From an uncultured Bacteriovorax sp. (lineage in GTDB: Bacteria; Bdellovibrionota; Bacteriovoracia; Bacteriovoracales; Bacteriovoracaceae), in the NCBI GenBank assembly GCA_946482295.1, contig CAMLRB010000077.1:1-15385 (forward strand): a stretch of DNA of 15,385 nucleotides. The letters are read 5' to 3'. A program made the position numbers and the translations under genes. The notes below the pieces were generated by a model. The model made no database searches. It was not told the origin of the DNA and was given only the letters and a program-made list of their open reading frames with translations. The stretch's first letter is position 1. Each line of letters starts with the position of its first letter. Shown here piece after piece: positions 5,723 through 12,353 of the stretch.

Positions 5723-6463
5723 TTAGAGATGAAATCCTTTTGAACAAACAGCAAGAAGTGCCGTGAGGTGATCAAGCATTTCTCGTTTTCTAGCCGAGTA
5801 ATCGCCGATTAATGCAGGTTTCACATCATCGAATGTTTCTTTGGCACCTTTGTTGTAAATCATCACGCGCATATCGTGATCATCGAGTAAGATAAAAGTC
5901 ATATCGAGATTAAAAGCGATGAGACGAATTTCTCTTTTTTGAGTCTTAGGATTGAGCCCAGCAAAGAGCGTGCACTGAAAAAGAAATTCCGGATTCGTAA
6001 GGCTTTCCACAATTCCTTTTTGAAGAACTTCAAAACTTACTCGCATCCACTCTAGAGCTTTATCTTCAGTTTCCATTTGGCGCATGCTCAATTGGCCTTT
6101 CGAAAATGCATCTTGGAACCTTCGTAGTTGGTCTTCAATGCGTTGGTCTAGAATTTGATTAAAAAGCGTCTTACAAAACTGTTGCTCAGATGATTCTGTG
6201 ACTAGGCCATTAAAGAGAGGTTTTTTACCTTTATTCACCATGTGGTAGAGGCCATCACTAGCTTCAGCTGTCTGCCACGAAAAAGATTCGTTATTCTCTG
6301 TGAGAACAAGTTCCTTGGTGAGATGACTATCGCGGAGAATACGAAGATTGACGGCAAAGGCAAGCCACTCGTTATCACTCCCATTTTTGAGAGCAGTGCG
6401 ATAGTAGTTTTCGATCTCTTCAAGTGAAGGTTTCTTAAAAAAATTAAAAAGTTTCGAGAGCAA
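5723..6463 (-). CDS. Conserved-looking cytosolic protein of unknown function (TTG start)
   Basis: The 246-residue protein is not recognised. It has no signal peptide or membrane segment. The N-terminus 'LSKLFNFFKKPSLEEIENYY' is amphipathic. The centre (about 85-160) is helical and rich in Gln/Glu/Arg. The C-terminal third is strand-rich, with 'LIAFNLDMTFILLDDHDMRVMIYNKG' split across two probable strands. The start is taken as TTG at 6463-6461: the next Met is about 75 residues in, and GGGA lies eight bases before the TTG. It is a single minus-strand gene, divergent from murI by about 60 bases and tail to tail with nth. A signalling or chaperone-adaptor role is possible, but nothing in the sequence shows it. 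Confidence 0.75.
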   Translation of the reverse strand: MLSKLFNFFKKPSLEEIENYYRTALKNGSDNEWLAFAVNLRILRDSHLTKELVLTENNESFSWQTAEASDGLYHMVNKGKKPLFNGLVTESSEQQFCKTLFNQILDQRIEDQLRRFQDAFSKGQLSMRQMETEDKALEWMRVSFEVLQKGIVESLTNPEFLFQCTLFAGLNPKTQKREIRLIAFNLDMTFILLDDHDMRVMIYNKGAKETFDDVKPALIGDYSARKREMLDHLTALLAVCSKGFHL

Positions 6464-6525
6464 TGTCCTATTCCCGGTGATTTTGTGATTTCAACTTAAC
6501 TTTCACGAGTTCTTTTATTAAGATA

Positions 6526-7365
6526 ATGAAACTTATGGAAAATGTAGAGAGAAATTCACCTCTTAACAAAGATCAAAGTAAACCTAAAATTGGTCTATTT
6601 GATTCCGGAATCGGAGGCTTCAGTGTCTTATCTGAACTTCTCGAACAAATGCCCACGGCCGATTTCTTCTATTACAGCGATGATGCTCACGCGCCTTATG
6701 GTCCAAAAAGTGATGAATACATCACGGAGCGCGCCTTTGTTATTACTGATGAACTTATCAAACAAAAAGTCGATCTCATTGTCGTCGCTTGCAATACGGC
6801 CACAGCTTCAAGCATCGATACGCTACGAAAAAAATATTCTGAAATGACCTTCGTGGGCGTTGAACCTTATTTAAATGCTTATTATAAAATTCCCGAAAAA
6901 GGGAAGATGGCCGTTTTGACAACTGAATCAACCGGAAGAAGTGAGCGTTTTAAACGACTCAAAGAACGTCTCGATCCTGAAGGACACATCGATCACTTCG
7001 CCTTAAAAAAATTAGCAAAAAATGTAGAAAATTTTTACAACGACATTTCGTTCGAACCGCAATTTGATCGCGATTTGGAAGAAGAATTAAAACCACTTCA
7101 GAATCAGGGATACACGCACGCGATTCTGGGATGTACCCACTATCCGCTCGTGAGAAGAAAAATAGAGCAGATTCTAAAACTCACGGCCGTGAGCCCTTGC
7201 CGCCATGTCGCTCAGAGAGTGGTTGAACTCAGTAAAGACAAAATTAACGAAGGTAAGCTTTCAGAAACTTTTCATTTCTATTCAAGCAGCAACAATCAAT
7301 GGGTCTCAAAAAAGAGGAATGAATTCCTCGGCCCCTTTTTAAAAAATAAGGATCATTATGTCTAA
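6526..7365 (+). CDS. murI: Glutamate racemase
   Basis: The 279-residue enzyme interconverts L- and D-glutamate and so supplies D-Glu for peptidoglycan. The substrate-binding '[14 protein letters not shown]' (Asp26, Ser27) is intact, as are '[11 protein letters not shown]', the first catalytic Cys89 in 'VVACNTATA' and the second, Cys203, in 'LGCTHYPLV' with His205. The N-terminal 20 residues before the fold are longer than usual. ATG codons at 6526 and 6535 are both possible and neither has a good ribosome site. A weak promoter-like pair, TTAACT (6496-6501) and TAAGAT (6519-6524) with a 17-base spacer, would place transcription start between the two, favouring the second. The gene overlaps eno by eight bases, indicating coupled translation. 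Confidence 0.96.
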   Translation: MKLMENVERNSPLNKDQSKPKIGLFDSGIGGFSVLSELLEQMPTADFFYYSDDAHAPYGPKSDEYITERAFVITDELIKQKVDLIVVACNTATASSIDTLRKKYSEMTFVGVEPYLNAYYKIPEKGKMAVLTTESTGRSERFKRLKERLDPEGHIDHFALKKLAKNVENFYNDISFEPQFDRDLEEELKPLQNQGYTHAILGCTHYPLVRRKIEQILKLTAVSPCRHVAQRVVELSKDKINEGKLSETFHFYSSSNNQWVSKKRNEFLGPFLKNKDHYV

Positions 7366-8638
7366 AATCAAATCAATCAAAGCTCGTCAAATTCTTGATT
7401 CACGTGGAAATCCAACAATTGAAGTTGATGTTTGGACAGAAAAAAATAATTTAGGAAGAGCGGCCGTCCCTTCAGGAGCTTCAACGGGATCAAAAGAGGC
7501 CCTAGAACTTCGCGATGGAGATAAGTCTTTCTACATGGGAAAATCTGTTCTTAAGGCCATTAAAAATGTTGAGTCAGTTCTTTCTCCAAAACTTATTGGT
7601 ATGGAAGTAACGGCACAAAAACAAATTGATTCTCTGATGCTAGAAATGGATGGCACCGAAAATAAATCAAAGTTAGGTGCGAATGCTCTTTTAGGTGTTT
7701 CTATGGCCTGCGCTCGCGCTGGTGCACTCGATGAAGGAATGGAACTTGTAAACTATCTCTATGAAAAATGTGGAGCACCAAATCCCCAAAAAAAATATGT
7801 GATGCCAACTCCACTTATGAACATCATCAACGGTGGATCACACGCTTCTAACAATCTCGATATTCAAGAGTTCATGATTGTTCCGCACATGAAAAAATCT
7901 TTCTCAGATAATCTTCGTGCTGGAGTGGAAGTATTCCATTCACTTAAGAAAGTCCTTACTGATGCAGGATACTCAACTAATGTGGGTGACGAAGGTGGAT
8001 TCGCTCCTGACTTAAAATCCCATGAAGAAGCTATCGAACTCATTTTAAAGGCCATCACAAATGCCGGCTATAAACCAGGTGTGGATATCTCGTTATCACT
8101 TGACTGTGCCGCTTCAGAATTCTTCAAAGACGGTAAATATGAAATGCAAGGAAAGACCTTCACTTCAGCTGAGATGATTAATTACTATTCAGAATTTTGT
8201 TCAAAATATCCGATCTACTCTATTGAAGATGGTCTTGATGAAGGCGATCATACAGGATGGGTAGAACTCACTCGCGCCCTTGGAAAAAAAGTCGTGTTAG
8301 TTGGAGATGACCTCTTTGTTACTAACAGAAAAATTTTCGAAGCAGGGATCAAAGCAGGTGAGGCAAATGCCATTCTTGTTAAGGTGAACCAAATCGGAAC
8401 ATTGACTGAAACGTTTGAAGCGATGGAATTAGGGTATAAGCACAACTACAAGGCCATCATTTCTCACCGCTCAGGAGAAACTGGGGATTCTTTCATTGCG
8501 GATCTTGCTGTCGCTACTGGAGCAGGCCACATTAAAACGGGCTCTGCAAGTCGTTCAGACCGTATGGAAAAATATAATCAGTTGCTCAGAATTGAAGAAA
8601 CGCTTGGCACGAAGGCCGAATACCACCCAGTAAAATAA
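7358..8638 (+). CDS. eno: Enolase (phosphopyruvate hydratase)
   Basis: The 426-residue enzyme converts 2-phosphoglycerate to phosphoenolpyruvate in glycolysis and the reverse in gluconeogenesis. Motifs in order are '[17 protein letters not shown]' at the N-terminus, the 'VPSGASTG' loop (Ser39-Gly45), '[12 protein letters not shown]' with the proton-relay Glu212, the metal ligands Asp249, Glu290 and Asp317, the general base Lys342 in '[10 protein letters not shown]', '[16 protein letters not shown]', and '[12 protein letters not shown]' with Lys393. The common Glu or equivalent after 'SGET' is Gly here, a minor substitution. AAGGA at 7348-7352 serves the ATG inside the 3' end of murI. The coupling of a cell-wall gene with a glycolytic gene probably reflects operon packing rather than a joint pathway. 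No terminator is evident before the next gene. Confidence 0.98.
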   Translation: MSKIKSIKARQILDSRGNPTIEVDVWTEKNNLGRAAVPSGASTGSKEALELRDGDKSFYMGKSVLKAIKNVESVLSPKLIGMEVTAQKQIDSLMLEMDGTENKSKLGANALLGVSMACARAGALDEGMELVNYLYEKCGAPNPQKKYVMPTPLMNIINGGSHASNNLDIQEFMIVPHMKKSFSDNLRAGVEVFHSLKKVLTDAGYSTNVGDEGGFAPDLKSHEEAIELILKAITNAGYKPGVDISLSLDCAASEFFKDGKYEMQGKTFTSAEMINYYSEFCSKYPIYSIEDGLDEGDHTGWVELTRALGKKVVLVGDDLFVTNRKIFEAGIKAGEANAILVKVNQIGTLTETFEAMELGYKHNYKAIISHRSGETGDSFIADLAVATGAGHIKTGSASRSDRMEKYNQLLRIEETLGTKAEYHPVK

Positions 8639-8669
8639 TTTTTTGGATGGCGGTTTTCAGAATAGAACT

Positions 8670-8674
8670 GGAGG
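8670..8674 (+). promoter_or_regulatory. Ribosome binding site deciding the start of the kinase-like gene
   Basis: GGAGG lies seven bases before the ATG at 8682. It rules against an in-frame TTG at 8643, which would add thirteen residues of unlikely composition. Confidence 0.75.
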
Positions 8675-8681
8675 CCGCTTG

Positions 8682-9326
8682 ATGAAAAAATTCAAAAAAA
8701 CGACAAGCGATGAAAAACTTTTTTATCACGATGTCACCAATCATCTTCATGGGCTATCACTCTTTTTAGAAAACAAACAGCAAAAAGCTTGTGGCCTGAC
8801 ACCTTCTGAACTTACACAAGTTAAAGAAGAGATCGTTTTACTTCAAGCGCTCTTTAAAGAACATTCGAGTTTTGAACACCGTCATCTAGAAAGCACGAAG
8901 AACATTTTTAGAGAAGAAGATCTGATGAGAAGAATTGATCACTTGGTTGCCCTTTATTTGCCTAACGATTCTTTTCTTGTTACTTCGAGTGTGAAAGGAT
9001 CAGTGGAAGGCGAACTTGAAGTTGACTGGACTCTTAATGTGTTTTCAAGAATCGTTACCAATCTCATAAAAAACGTTGCCGAGAACTCAGCTCGAGAAGT
9101 TAATATCGAAATTGAAATTAATTCCCACCTGCTGTACATTTCTACTCGTAACAAAATACCCGAGCGGTCTGGGCGGTCAAGCGAATTGTCATTGGGACTT
9201 AAATCAACAGCTCAACTTTGTCACGAGAGTGGCGGGGACTTTTCCTATGAAAATAGCGAGGGGTACTGGTACAACAAAGTCACACTTCCCTTAACTCAAA
9301 CATCTATTTCGAAAAAAGCAGCTTAA
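8682..9326 (+). CDS. Sensorless histidine-kinase-like protein (Spo0B-like DHp plus HATPase-like domain)
   Basis: The 214-residue cytosolic protein has no signal peptide, membrane segment or sensor domain. Residues 12-60 form a helical hairpin that starts 'FYHDVTNHLHGLSLFLE'. The HD-x2-N-x-L pattern, with His16 as possible phospho-acceptor, resembles the DHp regions of Spo0B and chemotaxis-like kinases. Residues about 85-205 resemble an HATPase_c domain: an N-box-like 'RIVTNLIKNVAENS' (Asn127, Asn131), a region where the DxG motif is expected but reads 'ISTRNKIP', and a G2-like 'SLGLKST' (170-176). Loss of the D-x-G Asp makes real kinase activity doubtful, so it may act as a phosphotransferase. 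It lies 43 bases after eno and may be read from the same transcript. No response regulator is adjacent. Confidence 0.65.
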   Translation: MKKFKKTTSDEKLFYHDVTNHLHGLSLFLENKQQKACGLTPSELTQVKEEIVLLQALFKEHSSFEHRHLESTKNIFREEDLMRRIDHLVALYLPNDSFLVTSSVKGSVEGELEVDWTLNVFSRIVTNLIKNVAENSAREVNIEIEINSHLLYISTRNKIPERSGRSSELSLGLKSTAQLCHESGGDFSYENSEGYWYNKVTLPLTQTSISKKAA

Positions 9327-9380
9327 ACACTTGTCACAAGTCTTGATTGTTCTTAAGCTTATACTTAGGAATATTCTTTC

Positions 9381-9386
9381 AAGGAG
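9381..9386 (+). promoter_or_regulatory. Ribosome binding site deciding the start of the 2H-like gene
   Basis: AAGGAG lies five bases before the ATG at 9392. It replaces a longer reading from a TTG at 9347, whose extra fifteen residues are encoded by what looks like the gene's untranslated leader. Confidence 0.75.
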
Positions 9387-9391
9387 TGAGC

Positions 9392-9994
9392 ATGGAATGT
9401 TTTATCGGCTTAACGTTTGACCCAAGCTCAATCCACCACAACAAAGTCGAAAGCTTCCGCAAGCGTTTCGACTCGAAGTACGCTAAAGGCGAACAGCTGC
9501 AGCTCACTGTCCTTCCACCATTTACAATTGATTTTAAAACGAATGAAGAGATGAAAGACTTCCTCGAAGAACTTTCTGAACTTCTCGAAGGTCACTTGCA
9601 CGGGTTAGCAGAAGCTGCTCAAATCGAATTTAACGGCATTACTTTTTCCATGGGGAAAAAAGGCCACCTCGCTCTGACTCCCATTATCTCGCCTGATCTC
9701 CTTCACTGTCAGGAGTCACTGTACTTCTTCTTAAAAGAGCAGGGAGCAAAATTCAAAAAAACTAAAAACGCTTTGAACCCACTTTTGGCCATTGGACGTT
9801 TTGATTACTTCGATCAATTAGAATCGGCCATTGAAACGGCAAAAATAGAATTCTCTTCTCCCTTTGTGATGAACGCTATGAGTTTCATCCTCTTTGAGAA
9901 AACCCCCCAGCAGTGGACAGCAAAAAATAATCTATTTGATTTCGATATTCGGAATCATTTTTTTTTCGTAGACCAATTATGCTTAAATGCCTGA
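9392..9994 (+). CDS. Protein resembling a 2H phosphoesterase (LigT/2'-5' RNA ligase-like) without its histidines
   Basis: The 200-residue protein begins 'MECFIGLTFDPSSIHH', as do LigT/ThpR-type 2H phosphoesterases ('xFIGLxxP'). At about residue 40-50 it has 'QLQLTVLPPFTI' where the family has the first HxTx ('HITLxFLG'). Around residue 130-140, 'LNPLLAIGRFDYF' lies where the second HxTx ('HITLARV') is expected. Both histidines are therefore replaced (Gln/Leu and Asn/Leu), and the 'LT..LPPF' and 'AIGRF' frameworks remain. If the fold is right, this is probably a binding protein rather than an active cyclic-nucleotide or RNA phosphodiesterase. It overlaps the next gene by 16 bases. The family assignment is by eye and moderate, and an unrelated fold is possible. 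Confidence 0.5.
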   Translation: MECFIGLTFDPSSIHHNKVESFRKRFDSKYAKGEQLQLTVLPPFTIDFKTNEEMKDFLEELSELLEGHLHGLAEAAQIEFNGITFSMGKKGHLALTPIISPDLLHCQESLYFFLKEQGAKFKKTKNALNPLLAIGRFDYFDQLESAIETAKIEFSSPFVMNAMSFILFEKTPQQWTAKNNLFDFDIRNHFFFVDQLCLNA

Positions 9995-11157
9995 TCCCCA
10001 TTTCTCTAGTTACTCTTTCAACGAGCGCTTGGGCCTCACCAGATAGAAGATTAGATGCTGAAGTACTCAACAAAAGTGCATACGCTGCTTCAATCAAGGG
10101 TTCTATTTTTCAAACAGCTTCTTATCTCGATCAAGATGGCGAAGAAGTTGAGATGGCGGCTGATTCCGATTTCCGCATGATGGATCTCGATCTCGCTGTT
10201 TCATATGGAGTGAGCAGCAATATTGAGATCACTGGATTCGGTCGCGTCCGAAATGTTAACTCATCTTTTGCGACAACTTCAGCAACGAAAAGCGGACCTG
10301 AATCAATTGGCGTTTACGCGAAATATGCTTTTGCTCCATTAGGTGAAGCTCGTTATGCCTTTGGAGTTCATTATTCTCAAACTCTCTATAAAAATGAATT
10401 GTATGCCACTGCAGTCACTATTCCCACAGATGAAGTTGTTCTCGGTGATTCAGGAAGTGAATATGGAGTAGATTTACTTTTTTCTCATGGAAAAAAGGCC
10501 ATGAAATGGAACGCAAGAGTGGGGTATAACAATGCCCCCAATGATATGAGTGAAGAAATTCTTTTTAAGTTTGAAGGTCTTTATCAATGGACAAAGCTGG
10601 CCCTCTTCGCTGGTGTCGAAGGAATTGTTTCGCTAAAAACTGATCCTTTCACTGATAGTCCTTCCACGAAGCCTCTTCAAGCAACAGGTGCTACACGCAT
10701 GTTCAATGCCATCAATCGAGAGCGAACAATTCCGTACGGTGGTCTCACTTACGGTTTCGATAAATTTCTTCTTACTTTAAAAGGTTCAACAATTTATCAA
10801 GGTAAATCAACAGATAAAGGAAATCGAGCAGAGATTGGCATCTCATGGGCGAGTGAAGGCATTACCAAAGAATCCATTAAAATTGATTCCTTTAAAGAAT
10901 ACACGATCGATGGTTCTGTTCTCAAAGTTTCGGCCCGTGGAAACTTTCTTCGAATCGACCAAGGCCTTTCAACTGATGTCGAAAAAGGTATGCGATTTGA
11001 TATCTACCAGACAGATTATTTTGGCGGAAACATCCTTGTTGCTTCTGGCATCGTTTATGAAGTTGGATCAGATTGGTCAGTGATTAAACTCTCAAAAAAA
11101 TATAAAGAGATTGAAATTAAGCCCGGGTTCGCCGCCAGAGGATATGAGAATCCCTAG
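9979..11157 (+). CDS. Predicted outer-membrane barrel protein with a FlgT-like C-terminal domain
   Basis: The 392-residue product has a signal peptide (likely cleavage AWA|SP after residue 19). Residues about 40-300 alternate polar and aromatic/hydrophobic residues, with repeated turns such as 'YGVSSNIEITGFGRVRN', 'YAKYAFAPLGEARYAFGVHY' in two strands, and 'WNARVGYNN'. This fits a transmembrane beta barrel. Residues about 305-388 look like a small separate beta domain ('VLKVSARGNFLRIDQG', 'EKGMRFDIYQ', 'VASGIVYEVGSDWSVIKL', 'IEIKPGFAARG'), similar in pattern to the C-terminal domain of flagellar protein FlgT and related envelope proteins. The C-terminus has no terminal aromatic, so the Bam signal is not at the end. 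The start lies inside the preceding gene with no clear ribosome site, implying translational coupling. The exact function is unknown. Confidence 0.65.
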   Translation: MLKCLIPISLVTLSTSAWASPDRRLDAEVLNKSAYAASIKGSIFQTASYLDQDGEEVEMAADSDFRMMDLDLAVSYGVSSNIEITGFGRVRNVNSSFATTSATKSGPESIGVYAKYAFAPLGEARYAFGVHYSQTLYKNELYATAVTIPTDEVVLGDSGSEYGVDLLFSHGKKAMKWNARVGYNNAPNDMSEEILFKFEGLYQWTKLALFAGVEGIVSLKTDPFTDSPSTKPLQATGATRMFNAINRERTIPYGGLTYGFDKFLLTLKGSTIYQGKSTDKGNRAEIGISWASEGITKESIKIDSFKEYTIDGSVLKVSARGNFLRIDQGLSTDVEKGMRFDIYQTDYFGGNILVASGIVYEVGSDWSVIKLSKKYKEIEIKPGFAARGYENP

Positions 11158-11242
11158 GCAATGATTTAACTATTTCTTTAATTTCAACTTCGCGCTAACA
11201 TTAAATAAATAATTTTATTAACTCTAAACATAGAGATGACAA

Positions 11243-11974
11243 ATGAGAATCTTGAACATTTTGGTACTTCTTACGGGTTTAATGTTTGTATCTACACAAG
11301 GGCATGCAAAAACTTTTACAAGCCAGTTTTGTGAATTCGAACTTCCAAACGGATGGGAATGTGCACTTGAAGGATCTGAGTGGGTTTGTCAAAGTGACAA
11401 CAAAGATCGCAAAAAAGAAGCAATCATCATTCTTGCAGCTAAATATCGTGGAGAGCAAGATTCAATTGACCAATACCAGGCCTATCTAAAACAAGCTAAA
11501 GCGTTTCAACTTCCTGGCGGAAAAACACAAATTTCAGAAGCAAAATCAGTTCAACTTCGCGACATCAATAACCAAAAATGGGTTGATGCTCTACACTTAG
11601 CTTCTGAAGTGCCTGGTTTCTATACAAGATACCTTGCGACTGTAAAAGAATCCCTAGGGATCGCCGTTACTTTCTCAGTAGCGAAAGATCACTACGATGC
11701 CTACCAAGATATCTTTGAAAAAATCATCGCGACTTTAAAAGTATTCGACCAAAAAGCAGCTGCTGGTGGTGAATGGAAACCAAAAAATGCTAACGAAGAA
11801 TTACTTGATAATGGAACTTATATTCCAGATGCTGGTAATAAAGCAGATATCAATGCTAACCAAAATCAAAAAGGGAAATCTGGTGGAGACGATACAACGA
11901 CTATCATTGGATTAGTTGCTGCTGCAGCTGTTGCCTTCTTCCTAATCAAAGCTCGTAAGAAAAAGAAGAAGTAA
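11243..11974 (+). CDS. Exported protein with C-terminal membrane anchor and polybasic tail
   Basis: The 243-residue product has a signal peptide (likely cleavage GHA|KT after residue 22). The mature domain (about 23-170) carries three cysteines (30, 40, 49) near its N-terminus and 'FELPNGWECALEGSEWVCQ', a pattern seen in exported proteins that start with a 'P-x-GW' strand. A Gly/Asn/Lys-rich linker (about 173-215) follows. The C-terminus has 'SGGDD', a hydrophobic segment (about 220-236) and a final KARKKKKK. Together these predict a type I inner-membrane protein with its domain in the periplasm. The layout recalls GlyGly-CTERM or MYXO-CTERM sorting tails, but the core sequence is not a recognised match. 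It is followed by a strong terminator. The function is unknown. Confidence 0.7.
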   Translation: MRILNILVLLTGLMFVSTQGHAKTFTSQFCEFELPNGWECALEGSEWVCQSDNKDRKKEAIIILAAKYRGEQDSIDQYQAYLKQAKAFQLPGGKTQISEAKSVQLRDINNQKWVDALHLASEVPGFYTRYLATVKESLGIAVTFSVAKDHYDAYQDIFEKIIATLKVFDQKAAAGGEWKPKNANEELLDNGTYIPDAGNKADINANQNQKGKSGGDDTTTIIGLVAAAAVAFFLIKARKKKKK

Positions 11975-11995
11975 AATAAGAGAGAATAAAATGAA

Positions 11996-12022
11996 GGGCG
12001 GTTTTTAACCGCCCTTTTTTTT
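11996..12022. terminator. Intrinsic terminator, possibly bidirectional, between converging genes
   Basis: GGGCGGTT (11996-12003) pairs with AACCGCCC (12007-12014) across a three-base loop, followed by eight T residues (12015-12022). This is a strong plus-strand terminator. On the minus strand the sequence after the stem is less T-rich (TTCATTTTATTC) but could still stop the dinB unit. The stop codon of the minus-strand gene overlaps its edge. Confidence 0.92.
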
Positions 12023-12326
12023 ATATGATGTTTAATTTTTTGAGAACTTCTTGTCGCAACTGTTCCGCACTTTTCACTTCTTTCCACTCAGTTTCCGCAG
12101 GCGAATTAAATATCACAGTCGGATTATGAAAGCTTTGATCAGTAAGATAAGGGGAATTAGTCGCATTCGTTATAGGCACAGTTTTTTTCGCACTTTCATC
12201 ATTAATGATTTTGAGCTCACTTTTAATTTGCTGAAGCTCCCTCACCATCTCAGATGATGAACCACTCTGCCTTCCATAATGGAAAGTACGTAATGTCTGA
12301 ATTCGCCTTAGGGCATCGTCGCTCAT
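12021..12326 (-). CDS. Small protein of unknown function downstream of menE-menH
   Basis: The 101-residue protein is not recognised. It has no signal peptide or membrane segment. The N-terminal 50 residues are helical, with possible coiled coil ('SEMVRELQQIKSELKII'). The middle is Asn/Ser/Thr/Pro-rich and probably flexible, and a final amphipathic helix contains 'SAEQLRQEVLKKLNII'. No clear ribosome site precedes the ATG, so expression may depend on coupling to the menE-menH gene, whose stop is 27 bases upstream. Its stop codon sits next to the terminator. Coding status is supported by packing and the plausible amino-acid pattern, but it is less certain than its neighbours. Confidence 0.55.
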   Translation of the reverse strand: MSDDALRRIQTLRTFHYGRQSGSSSEMVRELQQIKSELKIINDESAKKTVPITNATNSPYLTDQSFHNPTVIFNSPAETEWKEVKSAEQLRQEVLKKLNII

Positions 12327-12353
12327 AGAAGACTTATCGGTAAGAATGACTGA

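Noticed and set aside
8639..8681. Terminator between eno and the kinase-like gene
   Set aside because: There is a T run right after the eno stop but no stable hairpin in front of it.
9329..9341. Small palindrome ACTTGTCACAAGT as an operator
   Set aside because: The arms are only five bases, with no second copy and no convincing promoter nearby, so it may be chance.
9343..9365. Promoter with TTGATT and TATACT before the 2H-like gene
   Set aside because: The spacer is only eleven bases, too short for a normal sigma-70 promoter.
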